This document shows positions 16,964 through 25,412 of a stretch of 55,357 nt of DNA, piece by piece. The notes below the pieces were generated by a model. That model was not told the origin of the DNA. It did no database searches and saw only the letters and a list, made by a program, of their open reading frames with translations. Positions within the stretch are counted from its first letter, which is position 1. Each line of letters begins with the position of its first letter. This DNA comes from a virus, in the IMG/VR virus record IMGVR_UViG_3300030110_000758, positions 1 through 55,357 of that record; one strand, written 5' to 3'. The translations under genes were made by a program, and so were the position numbers.

Positions 16964-17236
16964 TTAACTTGTAAAGTTATCAGCAGAAGTTATAGCTGCA
17001 TCAATAACTGTAAAGTCTTTATCTCCCCAATCAGAGTATGTGTCTTTCTGGTATTTGAGATAACCTACACTACGACTTACACGTTCTTTCTTTTCATCGT
17101 GTGTTAAGTCGTATGCAAAGTCTGCTGATGTAGCATCACTGCCCATATTGTGTGTTGCAATTACAGATTTAATTGTATCTGCACCATCATGGCAAGCCTT
17201 GTATGCTTGTTCCATTACTGCTGTTTCTCTAGTCAT
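16964..17236 (-). CDS. Protein of unknown function, 90 aa
   Basis: A hydrophilic, probably helical protein with a Tyr/Lys/Asp-rich middle (V-G-Y-L-K-Y-Q-K-D-T-Y-S-D-W-G-D-K-D-F) and no signal peptide or membrane segment. Its start overlaps the stop of the 2OG oxygenase gene by eight bases. The short conserved-looking core suggests a tail-fibre or virion accessory protein by position, but I recognise no family and propose no function. Confidence 0.55.
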   Translation of the reverse strand: MTRETAVMEQAYKACHDGADTIKSVIATHNMGSDATSADFAYDLTHDEKKERVSRSVGYLKYQKDTYSDWGDKDFTVIDAAITSADNFTS

Positions 17237-17873
17237 TTTTCATTTTTCCTATATTAATATTACCAGATATTGATATTCTTTCACCGTCATCATTGTAAAA
17301 CGGAAAGACCTGATGAAGTAAGCACGAAGGAAACATAACCATATACCCTTCTGCCTGTTTCTCCATATTGTATGCAAAGGTTGACACCCTGCCTAACGTA
17401 TTTGTGTAGCTAAATGCAAAGTTGCTTATGTGGTTGTCTGCATTTGACTCTGCACAAATAGGTAGCTTGCGTTGTTCTTCATAGGACGTAGGTATCTGCA
17501 TCCATATTACAAAGCTATACACACCTGCATGATCATGTGGTGGGTTAAACTCGTTTTGCTTTTGAAAGTTTACCCAGAGGCTTTCTAAGTTAAATGTCTC
17601 ACCTTCTTTCATGGTCAGTCGATAAGGTGACCCATACTCTTGCATGTGTCTCTTTATACAAGCTGGTAGCACCTCACCTACAAAGTCAGTCATTAAGTCA
17701 GAGTTATTATCTAACCTAATAGAAGAACTGATGTTACCTGCTAGTTCAGGCTTCATATCTTCTGGCTTTTCTCTTGCTTCGTTTATTAATGTCCACAAGT
17801 CATCAACTATTTCTTCTGATAGTTTTCCCTCTACCACCCCAATGTTAGGGAAGTTTCTTGCTAGTAGTTCCAT
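17229..17873 (-). CDS. 2-oxoglutarate/Fe(II)-dependent oxygenase, 214 aa
   Basis: Resembles the putative 2OG-Fe(II) oxygenases often carried by marine phages. The iron site would use H113 and H115 or a neighbour in P-P-H-D-H-A-G-V-Y-S-F-V-I-W, and H187 in L-L-H-Q-V-F-P-F; R199 in E-R-I-S-I-S-G-N would bind 2-oxoglutarate twelve residues later. The double-stranded beta-helix strands between them are visible as alternating hydrophobic runs. The substrate is unknown; hydroxylation of a virion or host protein is an inference from its place between the fibre gene and virion genes. It follows the fibre gene by three bases. Confidence 0.8.
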   Translation of the reverse strand: MELLARNFPNIGVVEGKLSEEIVDDLWTLINEAREKPEDMKPELAGNISSSIRLDNNSDLMTDFVGEVLPACIKRHMQEYGSPYRLTMKEGETFNLESLWVNFQKQNEFNPPHDHAGVYSFVIWMQIPTSYEEQRKLPICAESNADNHISNFAFSYTNTLGRVSTFAYNMEKQAEGYMVMFPSCLLHQVFPFYNDDGERISISGNINIGKMKND

Positions 17874-17876
17874 TGT

Positions 17877-20800
17877 TTATCCTTCTAGTGTTGCTATTCG
17901 TGCTTCTAAAGCATCGTTCTTTGCTGATAGTTCTTGGATTGCTTTTGTAAGAATTGGTATTAGTTCTGATGGAGCAAGTCTTTGTCTTTTCGAACCATCA
18001 CCTTCGCCCTCAGACCACATACGAAATCCATCTTTAATCTCTGCATGATTGTCGATAGCTGTTTTAACTTCTTGTGCGATAAAGCCATGCATTGTTTTAT
18101 CATCACAATTCATTACTCTTTTTTCAGAACCTTCTATGTACGATCTAGAATTAGAAGGAACATCTTTTTCTTTTTTCCATTTAAAAGTTACTGGTCTAAG
18201 ATCGTTTACAAAAGAAAGACCTGCTGTAGATGTTTGAATATCTTCTTTAAATCTTTCATCAGATGGCGCAGTGATAGAAGTTGCACCAAAAGCTATGGAA
18301 CTATCTGTGGCTCCAGTGCCAAAACAAAGAGTGTTGTCTCCATTACCTGTAACATCGTGACCTAAAACAATTTGGTTATCTGAGTCTGTTGCTGATGTGT
18401 GGCTAAAAGAACCTACAATAGTATTCTTAGTTCCATCTTCTGTATCTACACTAAATCCCCCAGCAAGATACCCCACCATCGTATTAAAGCTACCTGATGT
18501 TAAAGATTCACCACATCTAGCACCAATAAGGGTGTTCTGTATACTTGTTGAGACTGCTTTACCTGCTTCAAAACCTACTGCAGTGTTAAAATTATCTACA
18601 TCATTATTTTGCACTTCTAATGCAGAACTACCTATAGCTACGTTTTTTCTACCTGTATCTTCTCCAGTTAAAGCAGACCTGCCCACAGCAACGTTATCAA
18701 AACCTGTGCTAATAGCATCTCCTGCATTAGCACCCATAAGTGTATTGAGTGTGCCTGACGTTATAAGATGACCAGCCTTAAAACCAACAGCAGTATTACT
18801 ATTACCTGTCATAATAGCACCACTACCTGCCTGTGCTCCCACTAAAGTGGTTTGTTCTGTTGTTGTGGCTAATCTACCAGCAATGTGTCCTAGTGCCGTG
18901 TTGTTACCATCAGCTCCTACATCTAAATCCCTAAATGCTTGCATACCAACGGCTGTATTTTGTCCATGAGCATCTTCAGTGCTTAATGCTTGTGTGCCAA
19001 CAGCTACATTTTCTGAACCTGTTGTAAGTGCATCGCCACACTCTGTACCAATAAGAGTGTTGTTTGTAGCTGTTAGAACATTTGCACCTGCGTAGTATCC
19101 AACATAGACATTGTTACTGTTTGTAGCTGTGGCATAATTTTGATTATATCCTGCAAACCTACCTATAGCTGTTGTGCGACTACCAACATCATCAGATGTT
19201 AATGCAGAATAACCAACAGCTACATTATCTTGGCCTGTAGTAAGTTGATGACCTGCTAATGCACCTATAATAGTATTTTGTACACCTGTTGTGATTGAAT
19301 TACCAGCATCATAACCCACCGCAACATTATAACTATTAGTAGCAGTAGTAGTTATGTTTTGAGTTTGTAAAGCACCACTACCAATTGCAACAGTTCGCCT
19401 ACCTAACGTATCTGAACTTAAAGCACTTTCTCCAACTGCCGTGTTTTCAAATGCATCAGTTAAAGCATCCCCTGCAAGACCACCTATTAGGGTGTTAAGT
19501 GTACCTGTTGTGACTGATAGTCCTGCATTTTTACCTATTGCTACGTTGTAAGCATTAGTAGCTGTTGTAAAATTTTGTGAATTTAAAGCATTGTTACCTA
19601 TAGCTACACTTAAACTACCTAAAGTATCAGAGGTTAAAGCATAAGCTCCTAATGCAGTGTTACCACTCGCTGTACTGATAGCATCACCTGCTACATAACC
19701 AACAAATACATTTTCATCACCAGTAGTAATAGCAGTACCAGCTTCATCACCTACAACCGTATTATAGTTACCGCCAGAGAGAATGCTGTTACCTGCGTTT
19801 ACACCTGCACGAAAGTTAGATGTACCTGCTGTGGCAGTAATAATATCTGCACCATCTGCAAAGGTTACGTCAGCAGCAAAGTTTACTGCACCATCTACAT
19901 CTACTACATCAAGATTGGTTGTACCGTCTACGTCTAAGTCAGTAACTACATTAAGATTACCAGCTATAGTGGTTACAGAAGCAGTACCAAAAGCAATGTT
20001 TACATCTACTTCATCTTCAAGACTACCATCTCGTAATATTAAACCAGGAGCCATCTCTCCATCGTGAGAAGCAACTTGAAAATTTAATTTACCACCCTCT
20101 GCTCCATCAGAAGCATCAGAAACTTCTGCACGAATTAACGCAAATTTAGTCTGTTCTTGGGCGTCATTATCAGCAAAAAACTCTATTGTGCCAATATCAT
20201 CGTCATCAGCGCCAGCAGCGCCTTTGTCTTTTACAAAACGAAGTCTCGCAGCATTAGCGTCATTAGTTGTGTCTTTGATAATTATTAAGGGGTCTTCAGC
20301 ATTTGCTGATGTAAAGGTAGCACTATCTCCTGTTACAGTAAGATCACCCACAATGTTTGTAACATCAAGGTTAGTTGTACCGTCTACGTCTATGTCACCC
20401 GAGATGTCTAATGAAGCAAACACAGAAGTGCCTGTGGCTGTAACAGTGCTATTAAACGTAGCGGCACCAGCCGCACTCATATCAAGTGTCAAGGCGGTTA
20501 CGGCTGAACCCCCGTCTGAACCTTTAAATATAATATTTGCATCATCAGTTTGGTTTTGAATATCAAAGTTACCACCCGTAACATTCATTTGAGGGGTAGA
20601 GTCTAACTTAAATTCATATCGTAAATTACCACTACCGTTAAATTTTATATCATCTCCATCAGCATCAAGAATAATATCACCAGCTACGTCAATCGTAAGA
20701 TCACCACTGGACAGGTCTATTTCTGTGCCATCTATGGTGATGTTGTCTGCAACTAGTGATCCACCTGTAATTGCACCTGTAGTAGTAATAGTGCTAGAGC

Positions 20801-22124
20801 CTGTGTCTATTGTACCAAAGCCACTCGTAATGCTACCACTATTTAAAGCACCAACAGTTGTAGCTGCAGTAGTAACTAGGTTAGGCATAGCTGTAATCTC
20901 ATCATCAAAGTATGCAGCTAAATCAGTAACAGCAACCTGCACCATAGTACCGTTGTCATTCATTACTACTCTGTCAGCATCAGCTACAGTAGTAGAAGTG
21001 GCTGAAGTGCCACCGTCAACAATGTTTAACTCTGCTGCTGTAGATGTTACATTAGTACCACCTATGTCTAAGGTAGTCATAGAAACTTCACCAGCTACGG
21101 TCACTACACCATTAGCAAGAGTAATTAAATCTGTATCATCTGTATGACCAATAGTAGTACCATTAATAAGCACATCATCTATATCAAGAGAACCACCAGA
21201 GATTAAACCTGTAGTAGTAATAGTAGATGAACCTGTGTCAATAGTACCAAAGCCTGATGTAATACTACCTGAGTTAAGTGCTCCTACAGTTGTAGCTGCA
21301 GTAGTAACTAGGTTAGGCATTGCAGTTATTTCATCATCAAAGTATGCAGCAAGGTCTGTTACTGCTACCTGCTTCATAGTGCCAGCATCATTAAATACAA
21401 CACGGTCTGCATCTGCTACTGTAGTTGATGTAGCAGAAGTATCACCGTCCATAATGTTTAGCTCTGTTGTCGTAACAGTAGCACCATCAAGTATTTCTAA
21501 CTCTGCCTCAGATATTTCTGCACTACCAATAGTAACAGTACCAGCAAAGGTAACATTAGCACCACTAAATGTCATGGCAGTAGTAGTGCCTGACTTAATG
21601 ATTAAGTTACCTGATGTGTTAGTTAGAGCACCATACTGTGTGCCATCATCTTTTAGTACAACATCTGCACCACCAGCATCTAATGTAATGTCACCACTTG
21701 CATCAACTGTAAATGCTGCTGTGGCAACCTGCACTAATGTATCAGCTACAATGTCAAGCTGTCCATCTGTACTAGAGTTTAAGTAAATAGCTGTATCACG
21801 AAACTGTAGCTTTTCTGTAGAGGCAATAAGTATATCATCAGAGAACTCAAAGTAGTCCTCATCTTCCATCCACTTTAGCACACCATCATTAGTCTCACCG
21901 TCAAAAGTTACAGTAACATCTGTGCCTGATGTCCCTGCACCAAACGTAAGAGTGTTACCTAATAGCTTAGTAATAGGCCCACCTTCTTGAGAAGTACCAT
22001 CGTGCGTATGTCCTGTAGATTCATTAAAGACTGCGATAAGCTGATCAAACTCGTTGTTTGTATCTGCTGCTTGTATTACGTCACCGTCTGTGTAAGATGA
22101 TTGTCTTGTATATGTAGCGCCCAT
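17877..22124 (-). CDS. Tail fibre / host-recognition protein with YadA-like repeats and S74 self-cleaving chaperone, 1415 aa
   Basis: The N-terminus (Y-T-D-G-D-V-I-Q-A-A-D-x-N-N-E-F and the H-T-H-D-G metal-site motif) is the attachment end seen in many marine podovirus fibres. The centre has two long direct repeats (listed separately). From about residue 790 to 1270 there are many N-T-(A/L)-(V/I)-G-x-x-A-G type units, as in the left-handed beta-roll of trimeric YadA-type adhesins. The C-terminal 128 residues are an S74 intramolecular chaperone with catalytic S1288-D1289 in S-D-E-R-F-K-E-D-I; such domains help trimer folding and cut themselves off. It ends in a short coiled coil. TAATG coupling with the upstream tail gene. 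Confidence 0.9.
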   Translation of the reverse strand: MGATYTRQSSYTDGDVIQAADTNNEFDQLIAVFNESTGHTHDGTSQEGGPITKLLGNTLTFGAGTSGTDVTVTFDGETNDGVLKWMEDEDYFEFSDDILIASTEKLQFRDTAIYLNSSTDGQLDIVADTLVQVATAAFTVDASGDITLDAGGADVVLKDDGTQYGALTNTSGNLIIKSGTTTAMTFSGANVTFAGTVTIGSAEISEAELEILDGATVTTTELNIMDGDTSATSTTVADADRVVFNDAGTMKQVAVTDLAAYFDDEITAMPNLVTTAATTVGALNSGSITSGFGTIDTGSSTITTTGLISGGSLDIDDVLINGTTIGHTDDTDLITLANGVVTVAGEVSMTTLDIGGTNVTSTAAELNIVDGGTSATSTTVADADRVVMNDNGTMVQVAVTDLAAYFDDEITAMPNLVTTAATTVGALNSGSITSGFGTIDTGSSTITTTGAITGGSLVADNITIDGTEIDLSSGDLTIDVAGDIILDADGDDIKFNGSGNLRYEFKLDSTPQMNVTGGNFDIQNQTDDANIIFKGSDGGSAVTALTLDMSAAGAATFNSTVTATGTSVFASLDISGDIDVDGTTNLDVTNIVGDLTVTGDSATFTSANAEDPLIIIKDTTNDANAARLRFVKDKGAAGADDDDIGTIEFFADNDAQEQTKFALIRAEVSDASDGAEGGKLNFQVASHDGEMAPGLILRDGSLEDEVDVNIAFGTASVTTIAGNLNVVTDLDVDGTTNLDVVDVDGAVNFAADVTFADGADIITATAGTSNFRAGVNAGNSILSGGNYNTVVGDEAGTAITTGDENVFVGYVAGDAISTASGNTALGAYALTSDTLGSLSVAIGNNALNSQNFTTATNAYNVAIGKNAGLSVTTGTLNTLIGGLAGDALTDAFENTAVGESALSSDTLGRRTVAIGSGALQTQNITTTATNSYNVAVGYDAGNSITTGVQNTIIGALAGHQLTTGQDNVAVGYSALTSDDVGSRTTAIGRFAGYNQNYATATNSNNVYVGYYAGANVLTATNNTLIGTECGDALTTGSENVAVGTQALSTEDAHGQNTAVGMQAFRDLDVGADGNNTALGHIAGRLATTTEQTTLVGAQAGSGAIMTGNSNTAVGFKAGHLITSGTLNTLMGANAGDAISTGFDNVAVGRSALTGEDTGRKNVAIGSSALEVQNNDVDNFNTAVGFEAGKAVSTSIQNTLIGARCGESLTSGSFNTMVGYLAGGFSVDTEDGTKNTIVGSFSHTSATDSDNQIVLGHDVTGNGDNTLCFGTGATDSSIAFGATSITAPSDERFKEDIQTSTAGLSFVNDLRPVTFKWKKEKDVPSNSRSYIEGSEKRVMNCDDKTMHGFIAQEVKTAIDNHAEIKDGFRMWSEGEGDGSKRQRLAPSELIPILTKAIQELSAKNDALEARIATLEG
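20762..21021 (-). repeat. Direct repeat within the fibre gene, copy 2
   Basis: Encodes about 87 residues from S-A-T-S-T-T-V-A-D-A-D-R-V-V through D-L-A-A-Y-F-D-D-E-I-T-A-M-P-N-L-V to D-T-G-S-S-T-I-T-T-T-G. Nearly the same protein sequence is encoded at 21190-21452. The DNA copies differ at many third positions, so the duplication is not recent or has been kept at the protein level. Confidence 0.85.
21190..21452 (-). repeat. Direct repeat within the fibre gene, copy 1
   Basis: Counterpart of 20762-21021, separated from it by about 57 codons. The shared block includes the A-A-T-T-V-G-A-L-N-S-G-S-I-T-S-G-F-G-T-I segment, which is identical in both copies. Repeats of this kind set fibre length and are frequent sites of recombination. 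Confidence 0.85.
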
Positions 22125-23863
22125 TAACGTCTAGCTCCCACTTGATACTCTAACTGAAAACCCTTCAGTGAGTATGGTGCAGTTACACCATTATCATTTA
22201 CTCTTAATGCAACCGTAAAACCTGATCCTTCTACTGGTTGTCTAACTAACGGTTGTGACGAACCACCATACACAGCGTTTGCTGTTGCTCCTGATACAGC
22301 GTATGTTGCAGTTCCATACTGTGCAGCAACAGAACTTGAGTCTAAAGGATATACTGCAGGTCTTGCTGAGTCAGGCGATTCATTATCGTATCTAACTATT
22401 AAGTCTGCAGCTATAGCGGATTCAGGTTTAAAATTAACGATAACTCTATGCATGTGTTTTCTTATACCTGTATCGCCAAAACCTAAGTCTGGTCCTCTAT
22501 ACTTTCCAAAGATAGTAGTTCCAGCAAAGGTGTTACCTTTTTCTTGCCTATGCACAAAGCCTGTAAAATCTCCATGTAAAACTATTACATCACCCGCTTT
22601 AACAAAAGTATCTGTGCAGGATGGTTTGATACCCTTCACTTCAGAGAACTCAAACCTATCTCCTTTCATAACACATATTACACCTCTTGTCAAGCTGTCA
22701 GATTGTCCATCTTTAGAAAAGAATATTCTGTATTGTGTTTTGTCAGGTATGGTTACACTCTCAAAAAGCGCTGCGTCCTTTATATTTTCATCAAACAAAG
22801 ACTGAACGTTTCTAGTAATCGTACCAAGCTCAACGTCACCAATCCTTGCAGTAGCAGCAACAGTACGCAAACCATCAGGTCCAAGGAATATTAAGTCACC
22901 TGCAAATTCTTGAATAGTATCACCATTAATACAACCAATGTCTCTCGTGACAGGTACAACAGCAAAGTCACTTAGGGAAGATCCTGTAAGATTAAAGATA
23001 CGGTTTTCACAAAAGATAAACAAGTTATCACGAAATACTTTTAGTCCTACAATCGTATCATCTACTTTGATACTCCCAGCACCAGAGCCACTTGAAAAGT
23101 CATCTTCGTCAAATGGTACACTAAATACAAGCTCTTGTGGTGTAGTAGATTTACCAGCATAAAACATATGGTTTTTATAAACAGCTACAAACTTAGAACC
23201 CTCAACTGAACTAGCGGTAACATCTGTTGCACTTAATGATGTGTTAAATACTACAGGATCATTATTACCATCAACAAATATTATCTTGTCATTACCATCA
23301 AAGTTAAATCTTTCAAAGCTGTACTTATCTGCACTAGTACGTCCTGTGTCTCTTTCTGTCCAACTCTCAGATACTATATCATCAACTGAATGTGCTGCTG
23401 CAGTTGTGCTTGATGCAGCACGAGTTACACCCGTAAACGTAGTAGAGGTCACGCCTGTGTAAGTAAATATCTCGTCATTTATTTGCAGTGTGCCACTACT
23501 AGAAAACCCTGTAGTTGTATCTACTGTAATTGTACCAGAACCTGTCATAGCTGTAGTTGAAGCTATAGCTGATGCTAACTCTGTAGATGCAGCACTAAAT
23601 ATCTTTTCTCCTCGTGCAGCTAATACTTTATTAGCAAAGGTAGCTACCATCAAAACTTTTTCAGAAGATGCACTAGTTTGAGGTATTTGCTGGTTTACAA
23701 ACTTAGCGTGTCCATCTATACGCCTGTAACCACCTTGAATATCAGGCTCAAAGTTTTCTAGCTGTAGTGCCTCACCTGGTTGCATAAGAAACGTAGAGCG
23801 ATTTAGGACTAGTCCACCCTCTAAGTTAAACGCTGCAGGAGATGTTTGAGAACTATCTGGCAT
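22124..23863 (-). CDS. Tail nozzle / hub protein, beta-propeller-like (T7 gp12 / P22 gp10 position), 579 aa
   Basis: Begins F-N-L-E-G-G-L-V-L-N-R-S-T-F-L-M-Q-P-G-E-A-L-Q-L-E-N-F-E-P, a pattern typical of podovirus tail hub or packaged-DNA stabilisation proteins, followed by G-Y-R-R-I-D-G-H. The rest is beta-rich with repeated blades (F-V-A-V-Y-K-N-H-M-F-Y-A-G; L-K-V-F-R-D-N-L-F-I-F-C-E-N-R-I-F). A separate beta-domain at about residues 105-165 (T-I-T-V-D-T-T-T-G-F ... I-F-T-Y-T-G) is also present in the adaptor gene next door. It closes the tail below the adaptor ring. The call rests on pattern and position. Confidence 0.72.
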   Translation of the reverse strand: MPDSSQTSPAAFNLEGGLVLNRSTFLMQPGEALQLENFEPDIQGGYRRIDGHAKFVNQQIPQTSASSEKVLMVATFANKVLAARGEKIFSAASTELASAIASTTAMTGSGTITVDTTTGFSSSGTLQINDEIFTYTGVTSTTFTGVTRAASSTTAAAHSVDDIVSESWTERDTGRTSADKYSFERFNFDGNDKIIFVDGNNDPVVFNTSLSATDVTASSVEGSKFVAVYKNHMFYAGKSTTPQELVFSVPFDEDDFSSGSGAGSIKVDDTIVGLKVFRDNLFIFCENRIFNLTGSSLSDFAVVPVTRDIGCINGDTIQEFAGDLIFLGPDGLRTVAATARIGDVELGTITRNVQSLFDENIKDAALFESVTIPDKTQYRIFFSKDGQSDSLTRGVICVMKGDRFEFSEVKGIKPSCTDTFVKAGDVIVLHGDFTGFVHRQEKGNTFAGTTIFGKYRGPDLGFGDTGIRKHMHRVIVNFKPESAIAADLIVRYDNESPDSARPAVYPLDSSSVAAQYGTATYAVSGATANAVYGGSSQPLVRQPVEGSGFTVALRVNDNGVTAPYSLKGFQLEYQVGARR

Positions 23864-23865
23864 CT

Positions 23866-24801
23866 TTACGAAACTCTAAGAACAGGATTTGAATAGTCTG
23901 TAGGTATATCTATCTTAGTTGATCTGATATAATCGTACTTGTTAATTACAAGTGACTGCATGTTTTTTATGCCTTGATTAAATCTTTCAAAGTTTAGTTG
24001 ATACTGGTTTAGTTCGCCACGATACTGATACACGTAAGCTGTAGCACCATCAACTACAACAGGAGCAAACCTGTCAGGTATAGTTGTTGTATCGCCGTGT
24101 GCTGATAGGTCTGATGGAAATGTAAAGTAATCAAATGTAAGTGTGTATTGTTTATCAGGAAAAGGATATAACAAATAATTATTGTCTAAGGTACGAACAA
24201 TGTACTGTGGTACGCCACCTCTGTCAAACTGTGTTACAGTTACACCACTAGCGTGAGTTGCTGCTGTAGTATTGTTTGCTCCACGAGTACAACCTGTTAT
24301 GTCGTTACCTAATATACCTGTATAAGTAATTTGTTCACCACCTATAAACACTGTGCCAGAACTATCAAAATCTGTAGTTGATGTAAGCGTAAGGGTAGTA
24401 ACAGAAGAAGAGTGTGAACCATTTAGTGTAGTTGATGCTATCTCGTCTTCTTGATTAGCATATTCTTTAGTTATGTACTCGTTGTAGTTTAGTTTAGATA
24501 AGTTATTACCTGAAGCATTAACATCTAAATCTTTCTTTATTCTGGCTGTATTGTAATCTATATACTTTGTGCTGGTAGGTATAGAGTACCTTACAACACC
24601 AGGGGTTAGTGTTTTTGTTTCTGTAGCGTGATTAAAAGGATAACCAAACTCTCTTTGATTTATAAATCTTATAGCTTCGTTAACTGCGTTTTGACATTGT
24701 ACTTGTATGCCTCTAGCACTAGAAAAGTTAGAGGATGTCAACACCACCTCGTTCATCCGTGTAATAACACTATTAGTGAGTGTAAGAAATGTCAACGCCA
24801 T
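23866..24801 (-). CDS. Head-to-tail adaptor / tail tubular protein A-like, 311 aa
   Basis: Helical N-terminus with an N-A-V-N-E-A-I-R-F-I-N-Q-R-E motif and C-terminal I-P-D-R-F-A-P-V-V-V-D-G-A-T-A-Y-V-Y-Q-Y-R-G, then a long helix with R-F-N-Q-G-I; this is the look of the T7 gp11 / P22 gp4 adaptor family that seals the portal. The middle carries an inserted beta-domain (about residues 118-185, with I-T-Y-T-G and C-T-R-G-A-N-N-T-T-A-A-T-H) shared with the adjacent nozzle gene. It sits between the capsid genes and the nozzle gene, as expected. Confidence 0.75.
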   Translation of the reverse strand: MALTFLTLTNSVITRMNEVVLTSSNFSSARGIQVQCQNAVNEAIRFINQREFGYPFNHATETKTLTPGVVRYSIPTSTKYIDYNTARIKKDLDVNASGNNLSKLNYNEYITKEYANQEDEIASTTLNGSHSSSVTTLTLTSTTDFDSSGTVFIGGEQITYTGILGNDITGCTRGANNTTAATHASGVTVTQFDRGGVPQYIVRTLDNNYLLYPFPDKQYTLTFDYFTFPSDLSAHGDTTTIPDRFAPVVVDGATAYVYQYRGELNQYQLNFERFNQGIKNMQSLVINKYDYIRSTKIDIPTDYSNPVLRVS

Positions 24802-24826
24802 TATAGTACCCTAAGTAAGATGTTTA

Positions 24827-24851
24827 AGGGGCCAGCGCTGGGCCAGCCCCT
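24827..24851 (-). terminator. GC-rich hairpin between decoration and adaptor genes
   Basis: AGGGGC (24827-24832) pairs with GCCCCT (24846-24851), and the interior (CAGCGCTGGGCCA) can also pair with itself. It follows the decoration gene's stop on the minus strand, but no good T run follows. It may be a partial terminator or an RNA-processing or stability element that sets the ratio of capsid to tail transcripts. Confidence 0.5.
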
Positions 24852-24858
24852 AAAGTAG

Positions 24859-25398
24859 TTATGCTAGTAGATCACGATCCACTTCTTGAGCAGAGCCACT
24901 CTGTGATACTTCATCCATGAGTATGCAAACTGCAAACACACGAATAATGCCACCAGTAATGGTTCCACTTGATGCATGAATCTCTACATCAAGAGTATCT
25001 GCTGATGCAGTAAATGCTGGTACATTAGCAACAACACCACTTGATAGACCTGCAGGGGGAGTAATATCTCCTACTGAAGCTCCATCTAAGTCGAATGACG
25101 CAGCAAACAAGTCTACGTCTGTTCCTGTAATACCAACGTGCAAAGCAGAGTCAGTAGTAGTGCCTGTCATAGCAGTGACAACTTTGAAACCTGCGTACAG
25201 GACCATAGTGTTTGCAGGAACAGCAATAGCTTCAATGATGTCATTAGCCGCTAGTGCAGTACCACCGTTTTGTAGGATAGCATCTGCGAGATCAATATCG
25301 TTCTGCAGAGTTACCAAGCTGCCACGAAGCTGTTTATTGCCAGTACCGCCATTATTGGAAGTAGAGGCTGAGTTCGTGCTCATAGTAATAGTAGCCAT
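24859..25398 (-). CDS. Probable capsid decoration or head protein, 179 aa
   Basis: A beta-rich, Thr/Ser/Gly/Ala-rich protein with no charge clusters (A-D-A-I-L-Q-N-G-G-T-A-L; P-A-N-T-M-V-L-Y-A-G-F-K-V-V; H-V-G-I-T-G-T-D-V-D-L-F). It lies directly after the major capsid gene, with 14 bases between them, where head decoration or cement proteins are commonly encoded, and likely shares the capsid promoter. Two further beta-rich genes of similar style occur at 34804 and 35122. The assignment is by position and composition only. Confidence 0.6.
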   Translation of the reverse strand: MATITMSTNSASTSNNGGTGNKQLRGSLVTLQNDIDLADAILQNGGTALAANDIIEAIAVPANTMVLYAGFKVVTAMTGTTTDSALHVGITGTDVDLFAASFDLDGASVGDITPPAGLSSGVVANVPAFTASADTLDVEIHASSGTITGGIIRVFAVCILMDEVSQSGSAQEVDRDLLA

Positions 25399-25412
25399 AA
25401 TTCAATCCTCCC

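Noticed and set aside
20725-21786. Long rightward frames rich in Val, Ser and Pro opposite the fibre gene
   Set aside because: They are the mirror of the repetitive Thr/Ala/Asp-rich fibre sequence, which lacks stop codons on the other strand by composition.
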